A stretch of DNA of 64,000 nucleotides from Symbiodinium natans (GCA_905221605.1 CAJNDS010002216.1:20001-84000), one strand, 5' to 3'. Numbered from the stretch's first letter, positions 41,591 to 52,330 are shown. A program made the numbers and translations. Notes: generated from the sequence alone by a model not told the origin.

Positions 41591-41884
41591 GCTTGAGATT
41601 TAGGATTGATTTAGGGCCTGCATGAAGAAGAGGTTTTGCTTGGGTGGGTGGGTGGGTGGGTGTGTGGGTGAGGGAACAGTTCTGGGAAATACCAAACCCA
41701 AAAGCCATCATAACCTGTGCCCTCAACCTTGAAAACCGCCAAAGATAAGCCTGAACTCGAAACCTTAAACCCCAAACCCCAAACCCCAAACCCCAAACCC
41801 TAAACCCTAAACCCTAAACCCTAAACCCTGCAGAGCCCCAAGATCTAAAGAAAGCCCGAACCCTTCAAAAGCCGATGAAGCCCT

Positions 41885-42370
41885 TCATCACCAACGCAGT
41901 TGCATTCGAACCTGGAGATTATATTATAATAAATGAAATTAAACTAAATTATATTATATGATATGATATTATATTATAGAAAGGGTATGTCTATATATAT
42001 ATATATATAATAGCGGGATGTGGAAAGACTACATACCTTACACCTAGGAAGCCCGAAGCCCGGCCTAGGCCTCAAGCCTGAACTCAAGCCGAAAGATTCT
42101 AAACCGTAAACCCTACACCCTAGACCTAAACCCTAAAGCCACCAACAATGTTGAACCCTAAAAGCCTAAACCCTCTAAACCCCCGAAACACCCCGAAACC
42201 CCCCGAAGCCCCCACAACCCCCTAAACCCCTTAGCCTTAACCCTAAAACCCTATAGACCCTATAGACCCTAAGCCCTAAGCCCTAAGCCCAAAGCCCAAA
42301 GCCCAAAGCCCTAAGCCCTAAACCCTTAACCCTAAACCCCCCAAAACCCGAAGCCCCAAGCTCACCAGAC
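41885..42370. other. AT-rich palindromic stretch then decayed CCCTAAA tract
   Basis: TATTATA-rich sequence (41918-42008), then CCCTAAG, CCCAAAG and CCCCGAA words to 42370. No exon seen. Confidence 0.6.
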
Positions 42371-42457
42371 TGAGCCAGGTGGAGGCCCCTAAACCCTAAA
42401 CCCAAAGCCCTAAACCCTAAACCCTAAACCCCAAACCCTAAACCCTAAACCCTGAAC

Positions 42458-42502
42458 CCCCTTCTTGGAAGCTGAGGCGGGTGCACGGTATGGCTCCCGA
42501 GC
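42458..42502 (-). CDS. small exon
   Basis: SGAIPCTRLSFQEG between acceptor CCCCTCCAG and donor GGG|GTTCAGGG. Confidence 0.6.
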
Positions 42503-42529
42503 CTGGAGGGGACTCTTTTGGGGTTGAGG

Positions 42530-42606
42530 GTTTCAGGGTTTCAGGGTTTCAGGGATTCAGGGATTCAGGGTTTCAGGGTTTCAGGGTTTCAGGGTTTCAG
42601 GGTTAG
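42530..42606. repeat. GTTTCAGG 8-mer array
   Basis: Eight TTTCAGGG units with two ATTCAGGG. A homogenised variant array. Confidence 0.93.
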
Positions 42607-42830
42607 GGTTTAGGTGTTGGGGGTTTAGGGTTTAGGGGTTGGGGATTTAGGGTCAAGGCCTTTTTGGGGGATTCGGAATTCGGCAGTTCAAAGCTTTTGG
42701 GTTGGGGCTCAGGGGTTTTAGATGGGTTTAGGGTAGCCGTAAACCCTAAACCCTAAACCCTAAACCCTAAACCCTCGGGTTGAGAGTTTAGATGAGGGCC
42801 GAGACTTCGGACTTTGGAGTCGGTGTACTA

Positions 42831-42972
42831 GACCCAGGAGTAACAGAGGAATACAAAGGGTGCCCTTTTTGGTTTGGAAGGGAGTATAAGGGTTTAGGGT
42901 TTAGGGTTTAGGGTTTAGGGTTTAACCCCAAGGCAAAAGAAAGGAAATACGGGCCTACTCCGGGTCCGAGTG
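42831..42972. mobile_element. foldback element, family F3, carrying an internal TTTAGGG block
   Basis: TACTAGACCCAGGAGTAACA to GCCTACTCCGGGTCCGAG. Arms GGGTGCCCTTTTTGGTTTGG and CCAAGGCAAAAGAAAGG are split by five TTTAGGG units (42889-42925). Confidence 0.75.
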
Positions 42973-43764
42973 CATTTTCCTTTCCTAAGGGGGAGGAGAG
43001 TTCGGGCCTTGGGATTGGGCTGCGACAGGGCTTCCAGCGCAAGGTCTAGGGCCCTGGGTTCAGGATTCAAGGTTTAGGGTACAGTGACAGCACTGATTAA
43101 GAAATCATTGGATGAAGAAACGAGCATGCTCGCGGCTGGATCCCGGATTTAAAATGCGAAGACTGTAGCCCGAAACCCTAAATCCTAAACCGTAAACCCT
43201 AAAACCTAAACCCTACAACGCCGTAGAGCCTATAAAGCGTGAACTCCATAAGCCCTTAGCATCCTGAGCCTCAAAAGCTATTAACCCGGGTGGCAGGAGC
43301 CGCTTCACACACCCATCCTGAACATCCTGAACCCAACATCGGGATTAGGGTTTAGGGTTTAGGGTTTAGGGTTCATGGTGCCCCCCCCCCTGTGGTTTAT
43401 GGTCTGTGGTTCATGGGTTTAGGGTTTAGGGGTTGAGGTTAGGCTGTAGAGTTCAGGATTTTCACTCTGGTCTATTGGTTCGCTGTGGGTTTAGGGTTTA
43501 ATTAGGGTTCAAGGTTTGGGGTAATGGTAGGTTTACGGTTTCCCTTCTCCCCCCGTGGTTCGTGCTGGGTTTACGGTTTAGGGTTCAGGGTTAAAGCGGC
43601 TAAGGTTTCGGGTTTACCCTTCTCCCCCATTTCCGTTCATTGGTGGGTTTAGGTTTTAGGGCTTAGGGTTCAGGGTTTGGGGTTTAGGTTGAGGTTTCCT
43701 TGTCCCCCCACGTGGTCCGTGGTGTTTTTAGGGTTAACATGCAGGGTTTGGGGGGGGGGGGGAT

Positions 43765-43769
<5 letters not shown>

Positions 43770-43817
<48 letters not shown>
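43770..43817. repeat. poly-G homopolymer, about 48 nt
   Basis: Long G run preceded by a shorter one at 43750-43762. Confidence 0.92.
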
Positions 43818-43818
<1 letters not shown>

Positions 43819-43917
43819 CGATTACGCGGAACGCGGGCGCACATAGGGTTTAGGGTTTAGGGCCGGCGTAGGATTTAGGGCTTTGGGGCTTAAATACTGA
43901 AGTGTTTAGGGTTGAGG

Positions 43918-43990
43918 GCTTCGAGGACTCATTTCTAGCTGCAGGCTGCCGCTTCCGTGCCGCAAGAAACTTCTTCGGCCACCATGCCAT
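43918..43990 (-). CDS. candidate exon, basic
   Basis: MAWWPKKFLAARKRQPAARN then ESSK after acceptor CGGGTGTAG. Possible translation start. Donor unresolved. Confidence 0.5.
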
Positions 43991-44009
43991 CTACACCCGA
44001 AGTCAAACT

Positions 44010-44160
44010 TTCATGTGGGGTATTCTCTATATTAAGGCGCCTGTTGGGGCTACTGTTTAGGGTTTAGATTTAGGGTTTAGGGTTTAGGGTTTCGGGTTTT
44101 TATCATCAGGCGGCCTACCCAAAAGGGACCATAAACTTGAGAACTGAACATATGTAGCTG
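44010..44160. mobile_element. foldback element, family F8, carrying an internal TTTAGGG block
   Basis: Same components as the intact copy at 13244 (GGGGTATT..AAGGCGCCT, then GCGGCCTACCCAAAAGGGAC and GAGAACTGAACATATG), but with TTTAGGG units at 44057-44092 in the middle. Confidence 0.75.
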
Positions 44161-44401
44161 GTCATAGAGGGTCAGCCGGAATAGGTTTTTTGGTGGACTT
44201 AGACGGGGAGAAAGAACTCTTAGGGCTTACTACGATTGGTAAAAGACCCCCCCAAAAAGGGCTTTGGGTGTACTATGGAAAAACGAAACCCCAATTAGGA
44301 TTCTGAGTCCGAACCATTTGTAGCAGGCTAAGAGTGTTGAGGGAGTAGCGGAACCCTGAACCCTAAACCCCGAACCCAAAAATTCCAAAATCCTCCCGCA
44401 C

Positions 44402-44542
44402 CTCATCATCGGACTGATCGGGGTCTGAGCGCGGCGAATACCGCCCATACCGCGAGGAATCCATGTCCCGAAGCACTTCAAGTAGGCCCGGAGTCGAGAC
44501 GAGTGTTCGATACAGCCGGCTAAAGCTTTCGAGCCCGTAGGC
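44402..44542 (-). CDS. internal exon, 47 codons, well supported
   Basis: AYGLESFSRLYRTLVSTPGL, LEVLRDMDSSRYGRYSPRSD, PDQSDDE. Acceptor CTTCTGTCCAG, donor GAG|GTGCGG. Acidic Ser/Asp tail. No family recognised. Confidence 0.85.
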
Positions 44543-44638
44543 CTGGACAGAAGGATAGAGTTTACAGTTTAGAGGTTGGGGATGATCTGTTGGGATGGGG
44601 CATGGCTTCGAGCTTGTGGATAGGGGTTTGGGTGGCCT

Positions 44639-44716
44639 TTTTTTTTTTTTTTGGGGGCGCGGGGGGGGGGGAGGGGGGCGGGGGGGGAGGGGGGGTGGGA
44701 GGGGGGGGGGGGGGGG
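44639..44716. repeat. T13 then G-rich low-complexity tract
   Basis: Homopolymer T run followed by about 65 nt of almost pure G. Proline-rich minus ORFs are artefacts. Confidence 0.93.
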
Positions 44717-44756
44717 TCGCGAGGCTGGCACTCCTAGACGCTAGACTCTGCATGTT

Positions 44757-44939
44757 TTAGTAAGGCAAAAATCTTGAGCCAGCCCGCCTCGCCTGCTCAA
44801 GAGACATCTTGCCCCTAAACTCGTAGCAGCGCAGTTGCCACAATGGGTTCTCGGTGGGTATCCAAGACGGCGGATGTTTGAGGGCCCCGATATGTGAAGT
44901 TTTGCCGAAGCCAGATTGCAGAAGCCCCTTCAGATACAA
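44757..44939 (-). CDS. candidate terminal exon
   Basis: GLLQSGFGKTSHIGALKHPP, SWIPTENPLWQLRCYEFRGK, MSLEQARRAGSRFLPY and TAA. A GTTTAGGG inside (after CYE) could be a donor, in which case the tail is intronic. Confidence 0.55.
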   Translation of the reverse strand: MYLKGLLQSGFGKTSHIGALKHPPSWIPTENPLWQLRCYEFRGKMSLEQARRAGSRFLPY

Positions 44940-44993
44940 GAACCCTCAAACACCCGGACCCTGGACCCCAAACCCTAAACCCCAAACCCTGAA

Positions 44994-45043
44994 CCCCTTT
45001 CAGAAGAAGCCTCTGAAAGGGGGAGCTCTGGAGCGAAGCCACC
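44994..45043 (-). CDS. small exon
   Basis: YSVASLQSSPFQRLLLKG, acceptor CACCCCAAG, donor GGG|GTTCAGGG. Confidence 0.6.
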
Positions 45044-45324
45044 GAATACTTGGGGTGCTGGTTGTTTGGGAGTTTGAACACATGTTGCTTGCAGCTCTCA
45101 TTCCGTTGTTTGGGACTTAGTCATGTAGTTTTCCTGGGCTCTCAGTGCAAACTCTTCGGGTATCGCAGCATTCTGCGGCCATTTTAGTATTTGAAGGTTG
45201 GAGCTCTAGGCTATCAGTTGATTGTTTCGGGGGGTTGGAAACCCTAAACCCTGAACCCTAAGCTCTAAGCCCTAAAACCCTAAACTCTGAACCCCAAACC
45301 CTGAAGCCTAAGCCCTAAATCCTC

Positions 45325-45376
45325 ATCCCTTTTGGGGATATGCCGGGAATTCGCTGGTCGATGGCCGGCTCCCTAC
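45325..45376 (-). CDS. candidate small exon
   Basis: GAGHRPANSRHIPKRDED after acceptor ATTTACTGTAG. Downstream runs into TTTAGGG-sense repeats. Confidence 0.5.
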
Positions 45377-45485
45377 AGTAAATAGGCTGTTTGGAGTTTT
45401 TCGCCCTAAACCCTAAACCCTAAACCCTAAACCCTAAACCCTAAACCCTAAACCCTAAACCGTTCAAAGTTGTAGGGTTCTGATG

Positions 45486-45580
45486 GTGGTTTCCAGAATT
45501 GGGGTACTTGGGGTGCTTAGTATAAGGGCATCCTGCTACTTGGGCTTTGTTTTAGGAGCCACCTACTTTCGTAAGGTTTT
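45486..45580. mobile_element. foldback element, family F4 (diverged)
   Basis: GGTTTCCAGAATTGGGGTAC to CCTACTTTCGTAAGG. Confidence 0.6.
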
Positions 45581-45727
45581 AAAGGCTTTGAGGTTAGGTA
45601 CAAGAACGCAAAGCCCACCCGGAAATTTCTAGGGCATGAAGCCTCTTAGCTCCTTTTTGTGAGGGTGTTAGGGTTTAGGGTTTAGGGTTTAGGGTTTCGG
45701 GTGTAGGGTTTAGGGTTTAGTATAGGG

Positions 45728-45778
45728 AAGCTGGCGCGCGCTTCCTTGTGCCCAGTTTGCAAACGCGGACGATTTCTC
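45728..45778 (-). CDS. small exon
   Basis: EKSSAFANWAQGSARQLP after acceptor GCTCGCATAG, next to the F7 element. Confidence 0.55.
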
Positions 45779-45811
45779 CTATGCGAGCCTAGAGCAGTGC
45801 AAGTCCTACCC

Positions 45812-46025
45812 ACAGGGTCCATGTACCCATAGAATGGAGCCCCCAGGCCCCCAACAGAATGGACTCTAAAAGAAGTGCATGTGGGTTTAGGGCTTAGGGC
45901 TTGTAGGGTGTGTGCAGGTAGGGTTTAGGGTTAAGGGTTTAGGGATAGGGTTTAGGGTTTGGGGTTTCGGGTTTAGGGTTTGGAGGCCCGAGTGTTCCCT
46001 GCCAAAGGTACCTGGACCCTTAAGG
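45812..46025. mobile_element. foldback element, family F7, carrying an internal TTTAGGG block
   Basis: Arms AGGGTCCATGTACC and GGTACCTGGACCCT match the intact copy at 13746. TTTAGGG-type units occupy about 45885-45985 between them. Confidence 0.75.
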
Positions 46026-46585
46026 CTACAGCGGTCCTGAGGTTAATTGAGCGTTGGCGCTTTGCACAAAGAAAACAGCAGCCAAGCGGCAGCTAATTCC
46101 AGACACGTGCATCTGCTAAAGGTAAACGCGTATTCCCTCGATTCTTCTTTGAAAGGGGGGTCTAGGTCTAGAGTCTCGGGTTTAGGGTTTGGGGGTGCTA
46201 GAAATCACTTGAAATAACGTGCTGGGCGTGCTAGGAGAAAAATGGTAAACCGAAATCGGCGACCCTACGCCAACCCTAAACCCTAAACCAGGGTTTACGG
46301 TCCAGAGCTTGGGGTCGTAGGGTTGAGAGTTTTGGGGTTTATGGCTTTAGATCTTAGCGTGTCGATCTCTTTCGGGTTATAGCGTTTAGGGCTTTAGGGT
46401 TCACAGCTTTCTCGCTCTTTGGGGCAGGCTTATCAGGGAGATTAGGGAACCTAGCCCTAAACCCTAAACCCTACACCCTACACCCTAAACCCTAAACCCT
46501 AAACCCTAAACCCTAAACTCTAAACTCTAAACCCTAAACCTAGCTAGACCCGACAAGCCTCTAAATCCTAAGTCTCCTTTGGCAC

Positions 46586-46641
46586 CTTTGGTGCAGTAAA
46601 TCGCCTCCGTGCCGCACTGCCCCCGCAAGGGCTTTCCGGGA
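46586..46641 (-). CDS. small exon
   Basis: SRKALAGAVRHGGDLLHQ between acceptor ACACAACAAG and donor AG|GTGCCA. Confidence 0.6.
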
Positions 46642-46965
46642 CTTGTTGTGTAGGGTTTAAGGTTTAGGGTTTAGGGTTTGGGATTTGGGGTTTACGGTTT
46701 AGGGTTTGGGGTTTAGGGTCTTCCTCAATGTAACCCTCTTAAAGATAAGAGAAAATATCAATACGGGAAAATACAAAAGTGTCGTATTAAGTGATTTAAA
46801 GTTGAGGGTTTGACCCCAAAACGTGTCATGGCTGTGATGACCACCTAGTTTTTTGGCTGAGATGATCGGGCCAGAGTATAGGAATTGAGGGTTACGGTGT
46901 GAGGGGGTTCAGGGGTTCACAGCGCAAGGGGTCCCGACACGCGGGCCGTTGGCACAAGAGCCTCA

Positions 46966-47110
46966 CTAACTAGCAGCCAACATGTCTTGCAGATTCATCT
47001 TCGCGATAGATGCTGGGAGATGTTGGCCGCAGATGCTCAAAAAACTACCGGACGGTCGCCAGAGACAACACCTGTCGACCCGACAGCGTGGGGACAAGCA
47101 CAAGCACACG
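46966..47110 (-). CDS. candidate terminal exon
   Basis: RPSGSFLSICGQHLPASIAK then MNLQDMLAAS and TAG. The upstream half of this ORF is probably intron. Confidence 0.42.
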
Positions 47111-47149
47111 GCACACCCAAACATCCCTAAAAAACACTTAAACCCTAAA

Positions 47150-47320
47150 CGCAAATCTTGACCTTTTAAGGGACCCTTAATCTTCTTCCCCTATAAAACC
47201 CCCCTGTATATAGTTTATATAGTCCCTATGTACCGAAGCAGCCCCTAAGTAGACCCCTATAAATAACCCCTAAATAACCCCTGAGGTCCCTCATAAGGAT
47301 ACCTCTTTTAGTCCCTTGAA
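47150..47320. mobile_element. possible decayed F6 foldback
   Basis: AAGGGACCC near the left end and GGTCCCTCATAAGG near the right, with repeated CCCCTA(A/T)ATA words inside. Weak. Confidence 0.35.
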
Positions 47321-47516
47321 CCAGGAGACTGCCAAAACAGGAGACCCCGTGCGAGCAACCTTCTGAGAATACAGAGGCGGTGGGCAACTCGGGTTTACTT
47401 TGGGTTTAGGGTTTGGTGTTTAGGGTCTAGGGTTTAGGGTTTAGGGTTTAGGCGGCGAGAAAGTGAACATGAGGTACACAGGTGAACGTGTGGCCAGAGC
47501 TTAGGACCCCGAAACA

Positions 47517-48170
47517 CCTAAACCCTAAAACCCTACAACCCCAAACCCCTAAAACCATAAAACACTACAACCCCAAAATCCAAAACCCTCAAGCCCCAAA
47601 ACCAGAACCCTGAAACCCGAAAGCCTTAAAGCACTAAAAAAACAAAACCTGTAGAACCAAACCCCAAAAACCCTAAAACTCCAAAAAACAAAAACCCCAA
47701 AGACACCCAAATCCTAAAACCCTAAAACCCCGAAGCCTTGAAACCCTAAAGCCCTAAAGGCCTAAAAACCTAAAGCCGTTAAAACTCTAAAGCCCTAAAA
47801 CCCTAAACACTAAAGCCCTGAAACCTCAGAAACCTAGAGGCCAAAGCCCTAAAGCCCTAAAGCCCGAAAGCCCGAAAGCCCTAAAAGCCCTAAAAGCCCA
47901 AAACCCAAAAACCCTAAAGCCCAAAACCCACCCAAAAAACTCAAACAAAAAACCTACAGCCCCAACACGCTCTAACAAACCCTAAGGCCCTACACCCCCA
48001 GAAAAAAAAAAGGCCCTAAAGCATTAAACCCCCCCAAATAAACCAAAAAGCCCCCAAGAATCCGAAAACGACCCAAGGCCTGGATGAGTTTAGGAGCCCT
48101 AAACCATACAAAAAACCCGAAAGCCCCCAACAATCCGAAAAAGACCCGAGCCTGCATGAGCTTAGGACTC
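47517..48170. repeat. 650-bp heavily decayed CCCTAAA-derived tract
   Basis: CCTAAAACCC, CCCCAAAA, GCCCTAAA and CCCGAAAG words fill the interval with no perfect array. It looks like an old array eroded by substitutions and short indels. A near-direct repeat (AAAAAGCCCCCAAGAATCCGAAAACGACCC-like) occurs at 48045 and 48115. Confidence 0.75.
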
Positions 48171-48696
48171 AAATGCAGATGGCATGGAGACCTCGAACCT
48201 TGGCACCGGAGAGGTTTAGGGTTTAGGGTTTAGGGCTAGGGTTTAGGACGTGGGGTTTGGGGTTTATGGTTTAGGGTTTCGGGTTTGGGGTTTAGAGTTC
48301 AGTGCTTTGAAAACTTGGAGTCTACGGGCTTAAGAGCTGTTGAGGGTTTTGTGTTTGTGGCTTCGGGTGGTGGGCTTTAGGGCACTTAGGTCTTTTGTGC
48401 TTGGGGCTGTTTGCATGTGAGGGCTGCTAGGGGTGAGGGTTTGAGGGCTGGAGAGTGTGGCTTTGCGGGGTTAGGGTTTGGGGCTTAGGGTTTAGGGGTT
48501 CTACTATATACCGTACTATCATATGGGTATAATGTCACATAATGCAATATAGTAACATTGTACAGAAGGACATAAACACATACATATACATCTATATATA
48601 TATATATAGAGATATATCCACCCTTCAGCAACTCACCACCAACCCAAAGCAACACAATTTTCCACAACAGCCCTCCCCTCCCTGCTAAGTGAATCT

Positions 48697-48802
48697 TGGT
48701 AGCCTAGTAACCATATTACAATCAGGGTACCCTTTTGCGGGGTAGATACTTTCTAAGGGAACCTTGAACCAAACAAGGGAAAAGGGTACCGCAGGACTAC
48801 CA
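48697..48802 (-). mobile_element. foldback element, family F3, intact
   Basis: CTTGGTAGCCTAGTAACCAT to GTACCGCAGGACTACCAAGG on plus. In the minus sense it starts GTAGTCC and ends GGTTACTAG. Confidence 0.85.
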
Positions 48803-48845
48803 AGGAACTGGATGCTGGCTAAACCTTAAACCCTAAACCCTAAAC

Positions 48846-51800
48846 CCCTGGGTAAGCGCCGGGCTGGAACTCTTTCGGGCTCTGCTGCGGGTTCCCGATG
48901 ACAATTTGATCTCCTGCAGCAAGGGGCGCTGCTTAGAGCTTAGTGATCTTCGGGTTTAGGGTTTAGGGTTTAGGGTTTAGGGTTTAGGGTTTAGGGTTTA
49001 GGGTTTAGGGCCGACGTAGATATCTTCAGGTTGCGTGGCTGAGGGCTTAGTGTGCAGGGCTGTCGGGCGTCCTTGTCCCGCAGAGTGCCTGGTAAGAGAC
49101 CGCTAACTTTCAACCCTAAACCCTAAGCCTTTCAAACCCTAAACCCTAAACCCTAAACCCGAGAGTTTGCTTCAGTCCCTGGCATCGAAAGACACAACCC
49201 GGGCGAAGGGCTTCACCAACTACCCAACTCTCCCAATCAAGCATGAACGGCCTTTGACCGTGCTCCTAAACAAGATCTTCTACTTGTGAGTGCTCGCATA
49301 TATGCCAAGGGCCCACATACCAACCAAAAATCCTGAATCCTAAACTCTTGAAAAACCTGATTGAACCAGAGCCGTGAACCTCTTGCAGGTTTAGGGACTA
49401 GGGTTTAGGGTTTAGGGTTTAGGGTTTAGGGTTTAGGGTTTCGGGTGTAAACGCCCCATACGGTGAAGGTATAGGCTTCAAGGTACACGGGGATGTTCCT
49501 CCTGTATGAGCATGCCGTCCTTAATCGGGAATATAGTACCCCCTAGTATAATCCCCATTAAGGCCTGTTAGTACAAGGGGGACATCCCGAGTATCGGGTT
49601 TTAAGGCCCCAATTCCCTTTTTTTTCGACTTGGGGCCCCGCAGGCCTCTTAGTGCTGTCGGCAAAACCTATAAACACAAGCATCTGGGGCCAAGAACCCT
49701 AAATCCTAAACGCGAAACCCCAAACCCTAAAACCCTGAACTCAACCTCTCTGACAGTCCTTGGCGCAGAGTCTCTCGCGCGACTCTTCGGCCATTCCTGC
49801 TCCACACGCACGCCGCATGAGCTTCGGGCACCTGATGCCTGTAACCTCTTTACCCTCGCTGCCCGAAAACATAGAGCCCTTTAGATCTTTAAGTCTTAGG
49901 GTAGCTACCCCTAAACCCTAAACCCTAAACCCTTAAAAGGGGACTCCTTATATACCCATTATAAACCCTATAAACCCAAAGGCCCGTACTTCAGAACCCT
50001 GTACGGGAGATATAGGGACATATTAAGGGCCCATTTAGGGTTTAGGGTTTAGGGTTTAGGGTTTACCTACCCTTGGATTAGACCCCTAGCCCAAACCCTA
50101 ACCGCCCAAAGCCCCCAATACACGTAAAGCTTGAAACCCTGTCCGAATACACCCAAAACCTCAAAACGCCCCAAGGCCCTAAACCCTCAACCCTAAACCC
50201 TCAACCCTAAACCCTAAATCCCCAAACATGGGCTGCCCACCCATAAAGAGGGCTCTAAGTGCTTGGCAGTCTGGGGAGCTTGCGGTTTCGGGTTTTCATA
50301 GAGGGTTTATGGGATTTACAGGGTTTATGGGGCTTTGAAGGGTTTTTAGCGAGCTTGAGGTCTAGGCTTCCCAGAGCTTGCGTGGGATGGTCCAGCTTGG
50401 GCACTGGGCTCCCCACACGAAGGTGCCGTTCACAGATTCGCAGTCCATGATCATGATGGAGTCGTCGGCGGAAACGATGACGGCATGCCTGGCAACGACA
50501 CTTCTGTATGCCCTAAATCCTAAACCCTAAACCGTAAAACAATAAACCCTAAACCCTAAACCCTAAACCCTAAACCCTAAACCCTAAACCCTAAACCCTA
50601 AACCCTAAACCCTAAACCCTAAACCCTAAACCCTAAACCTTCTGCTTTAGAGGTTTAGGACCCAGTCGATCGCCCGGCCAACCGGGAGTTCTATCCAAAA
50701 TGACACACGGCTCGGCCTTGCAAGACACCTCTTGAGGGTTTAGGGTTTAGGGTTTAGGGCTTAGGGTTCAGGATTTGGGGTTTAGGGTTCAGGATTGAGG
50801 GTTTAGGGTTCAGGGTTTAGGGTGTATGCAAGACATCCGATGAACCAGAAGCACTCGACTTGTGGAGCCACTACGGTAAACACAAAGATATACATATAGA
50901 AATCACCATCGGGCCTGTCTGTGGGCCTTCTTAGGCAACTTCAGCACCGTAAGCACATGTAGCAAAACCATGCAATTACAAACTCGACCCTTTACCCCCG
51001 AGAAGCCCCAAACAGATCCAACACACCGGAACCCCTGAACATTCTTGTAAAAATATGTGAACCTAAAGTCTTGGGATGTTTCCCCTTGTACGAACAGTCC
51101 TGAATAAAGATGAGAATGGTAGCTACTATAATACCTATTAAGGACTGTGAGTATAAGGGGGAACATCCCAAACCCGATGTCCTACACCTGCATGGCCTCC
51201 TTGAAACCATGTTCGGAACGTCCTTGCTGTCCACGACGAGGTGACAGCATCTGAGGTTCAGGGCTTCGGGGAGTTTATAAGGTACCATAGGGTTCATAGG
51301 GTTGTTCGGGTTTATTGGGTTGATGAGGTTGATTGTGTTTACAACGTCTATAGTTTTTTTCCTCGGAAGTTGTGCTTTGGCGCCGACACCCGAAACTCCA
51401 AATTCTCAGCTCCCAAAACGGAGCTCATGGGCCCCCTAGGCCCCCAAAAGCCCCTATAACCCTTAGCCTCAAACCCTAACTATGCCACCGAGGCATATAG
51501 GGAATACACCCCTTGCTAGCGAAATGATGACTATGTATACATATCTGCGTCTTGTGTAGACTTGAGGTGTATGCTTAAACTCTATATATCAAGGTTCTGA
51601 TGGAGGATTGAGGTGAACTCTCTAAACTCGATATAGGGGTCCTACGTTCCCACTTATACTAACAGCCCTTAATAAGGGATAATCAAGTGGGGTACTATAA
51701 TCCCTATTAAGGACTGTTTGTACAAGGGGGGACATCCCAAGTCCTATGAAGAATCCACGCTTGATGGGGGGGTCTTGGGTGCTCCGGGTGCATCAGGTTC

Positions 51801-52330
51801 TCAGATTTTGCTTAATTAAGCCTCAAAGTCAAGGTTTGAAGGGTTCAAGGGTTCTGGAGATTCTGGTCCCCCCCAAACCCTAAACCCTAAACCCTAAACT
51901 CCAAACCCTAAACCCTAAACTCTAAACCCTAAACCCTAGACCCTAAACCCTAAACCCTAACCCTAGACCTTAGACCCTAGACCCTATAAACCCTAATCCG
52001 GAGTTCAGGGTTTTAGGGTTCAGCAGTTTAGGGGCTCACGGGCTTGGAGGAGTTCAGGGGGCGCTCATGGCACAGGCTGGTCACCCTACCATTCTAACAA
52101 ACGTAGGCGCGCAAGTGAAGCAAATCGCCACCCACTCCAGAAAGCCGTTTAGGGTTTAGGGTTTAGGGTTTAGGGTTTAGGGTTTAGGGTTTGGAGTTTA
52201 GGGTTTAGGGTTTAAGGTTTCGGATCGCACTGCACATCCCGGAGCACTTTTTGTAAGCCAGACTGAGTCGCCAGCTGTGGATTTCTACCGATGACGAAGT
52301 CCGCTTGTCGCGGCAGATGAATCACGCTTC
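48846..52330 (-). CDS. FHA-domain protein, multi-exon (partial model)
   Basis: Exons: 52330-52264, 51250-51188, 51062-50996, 50730-~50654, 50512-50382, 48913-48846. Spliced in phase they give two FHA-like folds, phosphothreonine-binding modules of signalling and DNA-damage proteins. Fold 1: ADFVIGRNPQLATQ, then CCHLVVDSKDVPNMVSRRPC, then RFTYFYKNVQ. Fold 2: IELPVGRAIDWVLNL, then AYRSVVARHAVIVSADDSIM, then DCESVNGTFVWG, then RDQIVIG. The G-R, S/A-R-H and N-G-T signatures are in the right order and spacing. In fold 1 the expected His after SRR is Pro, and no NGT was found. The donor after 50730 is unresolved: GT at 50661 breaks phase with every acceptor of the next exon. One donor is GC (CCAC|GCAAGC). 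Upstream and downstream exons are missing. Confidence 0.78.
48957..49012. repeat. TTTAGGG array
   Basis: Eight units upstream, in gene sense, of the last recognised FHA exon. Confidence 0.95.
49489..49590. mobile_element. foldback element, family F1, inside the FHA gene
   Basis: GGGGATGTTCCTCCTGTATG to GTACAAGGGGGACATCCC; inner CCGTCCTTAATCGGGA and CCCCATTAAGGCCTG. Confidence 0.83.
49904..50050. mobile_element. foldback element, family F6, flanked on both sides by telomere-like units
   Basis: AAAAGGGGACTCCTTATATACC to ATATTAAGGGCCCATT. CCCTAAA units lead into it (49912-49933) and TTTAGGG units follow (50035-50065). Confidence 0.6.
50544..50638. repeat. CCCTAAA array, about 13 units, within an FHA intron
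   Basis: Lies between the two exons that together encode the second FHA fold. Confidence 0.97.
51071..51172 (-). mobile_element. foldback element, family F1, in the first-FHA intron
   Basis: TTGGGATGTTTCCCCTTGTA to AGTATAAGGGGGAACATCCC. In the minus sense the intron between exons 51250-51188 and 51062-50996 consists almost entirely of this element. Confidence 0.85.
51641..51740. mobile_element. foldback element, family F1
   Basis: CCTACGTTCCCACTTATACT to GTACAAGGGGGGACATCCC; inner CAGCCCTTAATAAGGGAT and TCCCTATTAAGGACTG. Confidence 0.82.
51868..51992. repeat. CCCTAAA/CCCTAGA array
   Basis: About fifteen units with several CCCTAGA variants. Confidence 0.92.
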
